Shown one piece after another: positions 7,459 through 10,194 of a stretch of 10,194 nt of DNA (position 1 is its first letter; each line of letters starts with the position of its first letter). The DNA is from Chitinophagaceae bacterium (GTDB lineage Bacteria; Bacteroidota; Bacteroidia; Chitinophagales; Chitinophagaceae): the NCBI GenBank assembly GCA_019747455.1, contig JAIEQT010000342.1, forward strand, positions 1-10,194, in the 5' to 3' direction. A program made the position numbers and the translations under genes. The notes beneath the pieces were generated by a model. The model did no database searches and was not told the DNA's origin. It worked only from the letters and a program-made list of their open reading frames with translations.

Positions 7459-8460
7459 CTACACCTTCAACACCAGCTTTCCTTTATTTTCTCCGGTAAA
7501 AAGCATATTGAGTATTTCTGCGAAACGATCCAATCCCTGCTCGGTATGTTCTTTATATTTTATCTTGCCAGCAGCAAGCCACTGAGCAAGCTGTGTAATG
7601 CATTCTTCAGCTCGGTTAAAATAATCGAGTACGATAATACCGCTAAGTGTGCCTCGCGCACTAATGATTTTCATATAATTTTTTAATCCGCTGTGTGTAG
7701 CTTCATTGTATTGAGAGATAGCACCACAAACTACTACACGGGCATGATTGGCTAAATTGAGTAAGGCGGCATCGAGTATTTCTCCGCCAACATTATCAAA
7801 ATAAATATCAATGCCATTAGGGGCAGCGGCACGTATGGCTTTGGCTATATTATCTGTGTTTTTATAATCGATAGCTGCATCAAAACCGTAATCAGTAATC
7901 AATGAGTCGCACTTTTCTTTGCCACCGGCAATGCCAATTACTTTCAAGCCTTTTATTTTGGCTATTTGTCCCACTAATGAACCTACCATACCTGCAGCAC
8001 CGCTTACAAGCAGCGTTTCTCCTTCTTTGGGAAAACCTTTCTCTAATAATCCGAAATAAGCGGTCATACCCGGCATTCCTAAAATACCTACATACCAGCT
8101 AAGAGGTACTTTAGTAGCATCAACTTTAGTTAGGTGTTTACCTTGCATAACGGCATAAGTTTGTGCACCCATGGTTCCGGCTACGGTATCTCCCTCTTTA
8201 AAATCGGGGTGATTAGATGCTGTTACTATGCCTGCTGCAAAGGCACGCATCACTTCTCCTATTTCTACGCCTCTTATATATGTTGTTCCGGCATTCATCC
8301 ATCCGCGCATGGCAGGATCTAAAGATATATGCGCTACTTTTACGAGTACTTCATTATTAGCTAATACCGGAACGTTTGTTTCTACGATGTTAAAATCTGA
8401 TGGCTTAATTTTTCCGGTAGGGCGTTGTGCTAAAAGTACTTGTTTATTGAGCAAAGACAT
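7459..8460 (-). CDS. NADP-dependent MDR oxidoreductase (zinc-free, PTGR/CurA-like)
   Basis: A 333-residue medium-chain dehydrogenase/reductase of the zinc-independent alkenal/one reductase type (leukotriene B4 dehydrogenase/prostaglandin reductase, CurA relatives). These cytoplasmic enzymes use NADPH to reduce the C=C bond of alpha,beta-unsaturated ketones and aldehydes. Hallmarks are LDPAMRGWM (47-55), GMPGMTAYFGLLEKG (128-142), the Rossmann motif SGAAGMVGSLVGQIAKIKG (153-171), FDNVGGEILDAAL (221-233) and CGAISQYN (245-252). The zinc-binding Cys/His pattern of alcohol dehydrogenases is absent, as expected. It is the first gene of a minus-strand unit, 23 nt before the VOC-like gene, with a good Bacteroidota-type promoter 32 bp or more upstream. 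An ene-reductase fits a pathway for unsaturated or aromatic substrates; the real substrate is unknown. Confidence 0.93.
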   Translation of the reverse strand: MSLLNKQVLLAQRPTGKIKPSDFNIVETNVPVLANNEVLVKVAHISLDPAMRGWMNAGTTYIRGVEIGEVMRAFAAGIVTASNHPDFKEGDTVAGTMGAQTYAVMQGKHLTKVDATKVPLSWYVGILGMPGMTAYFGLLEKGFPKEGETLLVSGAAGMVGSLVGQIAKIKGLKVIGIAGGKEKCDSLITDYGFDAAIDYKNTDNIAKAIRAAAPNGIDIYFDNVGGEILDAALLNLANHARVVVCGAISQYNEATHSGLKNYMKIISARGTLSGIIVLDYFNRAEECITQLAQWLAAGKIKYKEHTEQGLDRFAEILNMLFTGENKGKLVLKV

Positions 8461-8467
8461 GTAAAGG

Positions 8468-8494
8468 AGTTAAATAGTTAATGAAGTTAACTAA
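8468..8494. promoter_or_regulatory. Operator-like AGTTAA repeats in the second divergent gap
   Basis: AGTTAA occurs three times on the plus strand, at 8468-8473, 8476-8481 and 8485-8490, the last within the palindrome AGTTAACT (8485-8492). The stretch AAATAGTTAA-2-AAGTTAA from 8472 has the same spacing and the same flanking bases as the segment starting at 1864 in the other divergent gap. It overlaps the expected MDR transcription start, a classic repressor position. The regulator is not in the window. Confidence 0.5.
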
Positions 8495-8521
8495 ATTTAT
8501 ATTCACGTGATAGCTATACAA
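8492..8521 (-). promoter_or_regulatory. Bacteroidota-type promoter of the MDR gene
   Basis: Read on the minus strand, TTG (plus 8519-8521) is followed after 19 nt by TAAATTTA (plus 8492-8499), matching seven of eight positions in effect of the Bacteroidota -33 TTG / -7 TAnnTTTG consensus (only the final G differs). Transcription would start near 8485, leaving a leader of about 25 nt before the MDR ATG at 8460. The -33 element lies inside the first codons of the divergent hydrolase gene. TAAATTTA is its own reverse complement, so it could also act as a -7 box for the plus strand, though no TTG lies at the right distance there. Confidence 0.55.
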
Positions 8522-9349
8522 AAAAATTATACAATTGTAGCCGGTAAGCAGTTATTTTACCGGCGTGCCGGGAACGGGCCAGTAATTTTCCTCTTGCATC
8601 CATCTCCTCGTAGTTCAGCTATGTTGGAGCCTTTTATTGCGTTATTGAGTGATAGTTTTACGGTGATTGCGCCCGACACTCCTGGTTATGGATTATCTGA
8701 GCCAACGGGTAAGACTATTAGTTCGGTATACGATTATAATGGTTTTATTTATGCATTACATCAGCAAATAACAGAAGAACCAATTTATTTATATGGCACT
8801 GCAAGTGGCGCACAATTGGCATTAGCTTATGCTATTACGCATCCGCAAAAAGTAAAATTGTTGTATTTGGATAATGCGGCTCATTTTGATTCAGCAGCGC
8901 GCGAGGAATTACTAAAAAAACATTTTATAGATATCAGTCCAAAAGAAGATGGAAGTCATTTAACTGCTTTATGGCAAATGCTGGCAGATGCTTGTTTGTA
9001 TTTTCCCTGGTATGATAAAAGCGAAGAAAACAGATTTGCAGATACGGTACCCCCGCCTACAGTTATTCAGGGTATTGTGAATGATTACCTACAGGCGGGT
9101 CCTAATTATTATGAAGCCTATATAGCTGCTTTTAAACATGAACGGGCCGAAAAAGTACAGGCATTAAAAGTACCCACCGTACTGTTTCGTTGGCTGGGGA
9201 GCCCTATTTTAAAACATATAGATGCTTTATTGAAGCATTCCTTTCCGGAACATATTTCTATTGTTGAAACCCCGGCAGATATGGGGCAGCGTTATAGGGT
9301 TATGAAGGAGACAATTAGGAAGTCCGTGAGCCAGTCCGGGAGTCGGTGA
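8507..9349 (+). CDS. Alpha/beta-hydrolase-fold protein lacking the usual nucleophile
   Basis: A 280-residue alpha/beta-hydrolase-fold protein. The strand/oxyanion region reads VIFLLHPSPRSS (26-37), followed by VIAPDTPGYGLSEP (53-66), and the elbow after YLY is G97-T98-A99-S100-G101, so the nucleophile position of GxSxG is Ala99, with a Ser one place later. After the later strands, VPTVLFRWLGSP (222-233) has no Asp at the usual acid position, and ETPADMGQRYR (254-264) has no His where GHxxxxE is expected. The fold is clear, but ordinary ester hydrolysis through a Ser-His-Asp triad looks unlikely; a lyase-like, cofactor-free or binding role is possible. The GTG start at 8507 is the only sensible one in frame: a stop lies at 8492-8494 and the next Met (39) would remove the first strands. 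The last residues (SVSQSGSR) are encoded by an intergenic-type repeat. It is divergent from the MDR gene and convergent with the flavoprotein gene. Confidence 0.88.
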   Translation: MIAIQKNYTIVAGKQLFYRRAGNGPVIFLLHPSPRSSAMLEPFIALLSDSFTVIAPDTPGYGLSEPTGKTISSVYDYNGFIYALHQQITEEPIYLYGTASGAQLALAYAITHPQKVKLLYLDNAAHFDSAAREELLKKHFIDISPKEDGSHLTALWQMLADACLYFPWYDKSEENRFADTVPPPTVIQGIVNDYLQAGPNYYEAYIAAFKHERAEKVQALKVPTVLFRWLGSPILKHIDALLKHSFPEHISIVETPADMGQRYRVMKETIRKSVSQSGSR

Positions 9350-9390
9350 GCCGAGTCCGAAGAAATAAGGGTCGGACTGGCTTACAGACT
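9321..9390. terminator. Inverted repeat spanning the stops of a convergent pair
   Basis: The arms 9321-9338 and 9373-9390 are inverted copies matching at 16 of 18 positions (left arm AGTCCGTGAGCCAGTCCG). Between them lies a second degenerate copy of the left arm (about 9342-9359). The left arm encodes the tail of the hydrolase protein, whose stop is at 9347-9349; the right arm holds the last codons and stop (9382-9384) of the flavoprotein. Transcripts from either side can form the hairpin, so it may act as a shared terminator. No strong T-tract follows on either strand. Confidence 0.65.
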
Positions 9391-10188
9391 TTCTCCCAGA
9401 TACTTCCCAAAACTCAACGCCGGTGTAAGTAGCATACCGCCACAGAAAGCATGTCCGCTGGTAGCGGCAGCTCCTAATATTTCACCGGCTGCATATAAGT
9501 TTTCGAAACAAATGCCATCTTCTTTTAGTACTTGTAAGTTTTCATTTACATCTATACCTCCAAAACTAATTAGGGAGTATGCATATACGAGTAGGGCATA
9601 ATAAGGTGCAGTAGTAACAGGGTGCTCGAGGTAAGTTCGTGCGTATTCGGTATCAGTTTTTGTTTTGCAATATTGATTATAGTTATTGATGGTTTGTTGT
9701 AGTGCATCAACAGGTACATTTATTTTTTGTGCAAGTACTTCTATTGTTTGTGCTTGCCATACTGCCTTTTCTTTTTTACTTTCTTCAATGAGTTGTTCAG
9801 GTGTCCATTGAGGTACAACACAGGTGCCATCATACAATGCTATATGATCGAAGATGAGCCAAAATCTTCTATTTGGTTGTTGAAGAACGAGTTGCTCGCG
9901 TTCATCGGCATGGAGATCGTATTCATTCATAAAGCGAACACCGTTTTCATTGATATAGATTTCGCGTTGTTTACGATCAATGCCGTTACTCACACGGGCC
10001 CAGGCGCCCCAGAAATCTACACGTCCACTTCCCGGTTCTAATTCAATACCTCCAAGAGTAGAGCTATGTTTTTGTGCACTACTGAAGCGCGCGCCGCAGG
10101 CGCGCGCGGCTATTATAACAACGCCCCGTGAGTTAGGATTGGCCGTACTTATTAAACGAGTAAAACCATCAGGTACATCTTTAAAAAA
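9382..10188 (-). CDS. FAD-dependent dehydrogenase, C-terminal part (frame interrupted at edge)
   Basis: The frame is open for 268 codons from the TTT at 10188 to the stop at 9382, and upstream of 10188 there is an in-frame TAA (10189-10191). The protein is the later part of a flavoprotein of the fumarate reductase/KstD-like class: PDGFTRLISTANPNS, STLGGIELEPGSGRVDFWG, REIYINENGVRFMNE (the substrate-domain motif around the family's Glu/Arg region), NLYAAGEILGAAATSG and GGMLLTPALSFGKYLG (the FAD-binding C-terminal motif). The N-terminal GxGxxG Rossmann motif is not in view. A GTG at 9993 is a possible start in the track sense, but homology clearly continues 65 codons upstream, so 9993 is not the real start. 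Such enzymes oxidise or reduce C-C bonds next to a carbonyl. The stop could be a true frameshift (a pseudogene), a sequence error at a T run, or the junction of a split gene. Confidence 0.8.
   Translation of the reverse strand, partial: FFKDVPDGFTRLISTANPNSRGVVIIAARACGARFSSAQKHSSTLGGIELEPGSGRVDFWGAWARVSNGIDRKQREIYINENGVRFMNEYDLHADEREQLVLQQPNRRFWLIFDHIALYDGTCVVPQWTPEQLIEESKKEKAVWQAQTIEVLAQKINVPVDALQQTINNYNQYCKTKTDTEYARTYLEHPVTTAPYYALLVYAYSLISFGGIDVNENLQVLKEDGICFENLYAAGEILGAAATSGHAFCGGMLLTPALSFGKYLGESL
10087..10107. repeat. GC-only perfect stem inside the flavoprotein gene
   Basis: GCGCGCGCC (10087-10095) and GGCGCGCGC (10099-10107) pair perfectly around a GCA loop. It is a sharp GC island in AT-rich coding sequence, encoding AARACGAR with unusual all-GC codons. 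It may be a small inserted palindromic repeat that stays in frame, or chance codon choice over an Ala/Arg/Gly-rich helix. Confidence 0.75.
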
Positions 10189-10194
10189 TTAAGG

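Noticed and set aside
8228..8464. 78-codon plus-strand frame antisense to the 5' end of the MDR gene
   Set aside because: It is antisense to a clear MDR N-terminus, has no family signature, and is one of several similar shadows over that gene.
9382..9993. Complete small protein starting at GTG 9993
   Set aside because: The same frame carries clear flavoprotein homology for 65 more codons upstream, so 9993 is an internal codon rather than a real start.
9727..10041. 104-codon plus-strand frame over the flavoprotein gene
   Set aside because: It is antisense to conserved flavoprotein sequence and looks like an accidental Cys/Phe-rich shadow.

Overview
The window looks like chromosomal DNA of a Bacteroidota bacterium, probably of the Chitinophagaceae type. 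The signs are AT-rich DNA, a TonB-dependent receptor with the Bacteroidota layout (Sec signal peptide, carboxypeptidase-regulatory-like domain, an LNEVSVTA linker, plug and barrel ending in Phe), signal peptides ending in A-Q, little visible Shine-Dalgarno sequence, and one promoter resembling the TTG / TAnnTTTG Bacteroidota consensus. The genus is inference.

Layout. Positions 1-1843, minus strand: a lipocalin/calycin-like protein, then an aconitase-superfamily hydro-lyase large subunit (LeuC-like), then the first ten codons of its small subunit (LeuD-like), cut by the window edge. Positions 1844-1992: a 149-bp divergent control region with inverted repeats. Positions 1993-5311, plus strand: a TonB-dependent outer-membrane receptor and a small DoxX-like membrane protein, closed by a long palindrome. 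Positions 5350-8460, minus strand: a zinc-independent MDR oxidoreductase, a secreted protein with glyoxalase/VOC-like modules, and a secreted DUF1838 protein. Positions 8507-9349, plus strand: an alpha/beta-hydrolase-fold protein read divergently from the MDR gene. Positions 9382-10194, minus strand: the C-terminal two thirds or so of a FAD-dependent dehydrogenase (fumarate reductase/KstD-like class), whose frame meets a stop codon at the window edge.

How the genes may work together (inference). Outer-membrane uptake, flavin and NADP oxidoreductases, a hydro-lyase/isomerase, an alpha/beta-fold protein, a VOC protein and a DUF1838 protein look like an uncharacterised catabolic or detoxification locus for a small organic compound. 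They do not look like housekeeping leucine synthesis, since no leuA or leuB is in view. The best support for co-regulation is that both divergent intergenic regions (1844-1992 and 8461-8506) carry closely similar AGTTAA-type repeats, which could be operators for one regulator not encoded in the window. The substrate cannot be told from the sequence.

Other points: the alpha/beta-hydrolase protein has Ala where the nucleophile should be; several intergenic inverted repeats are present, one covering both stop codons of a convergent pair; a perfect GC-only stem lies inside the flavoprotein gene; and that gene's frame is interrupted beside a run of six T. I saw no tRNA, rRNA, CRISPR array, transposase or phage gene.
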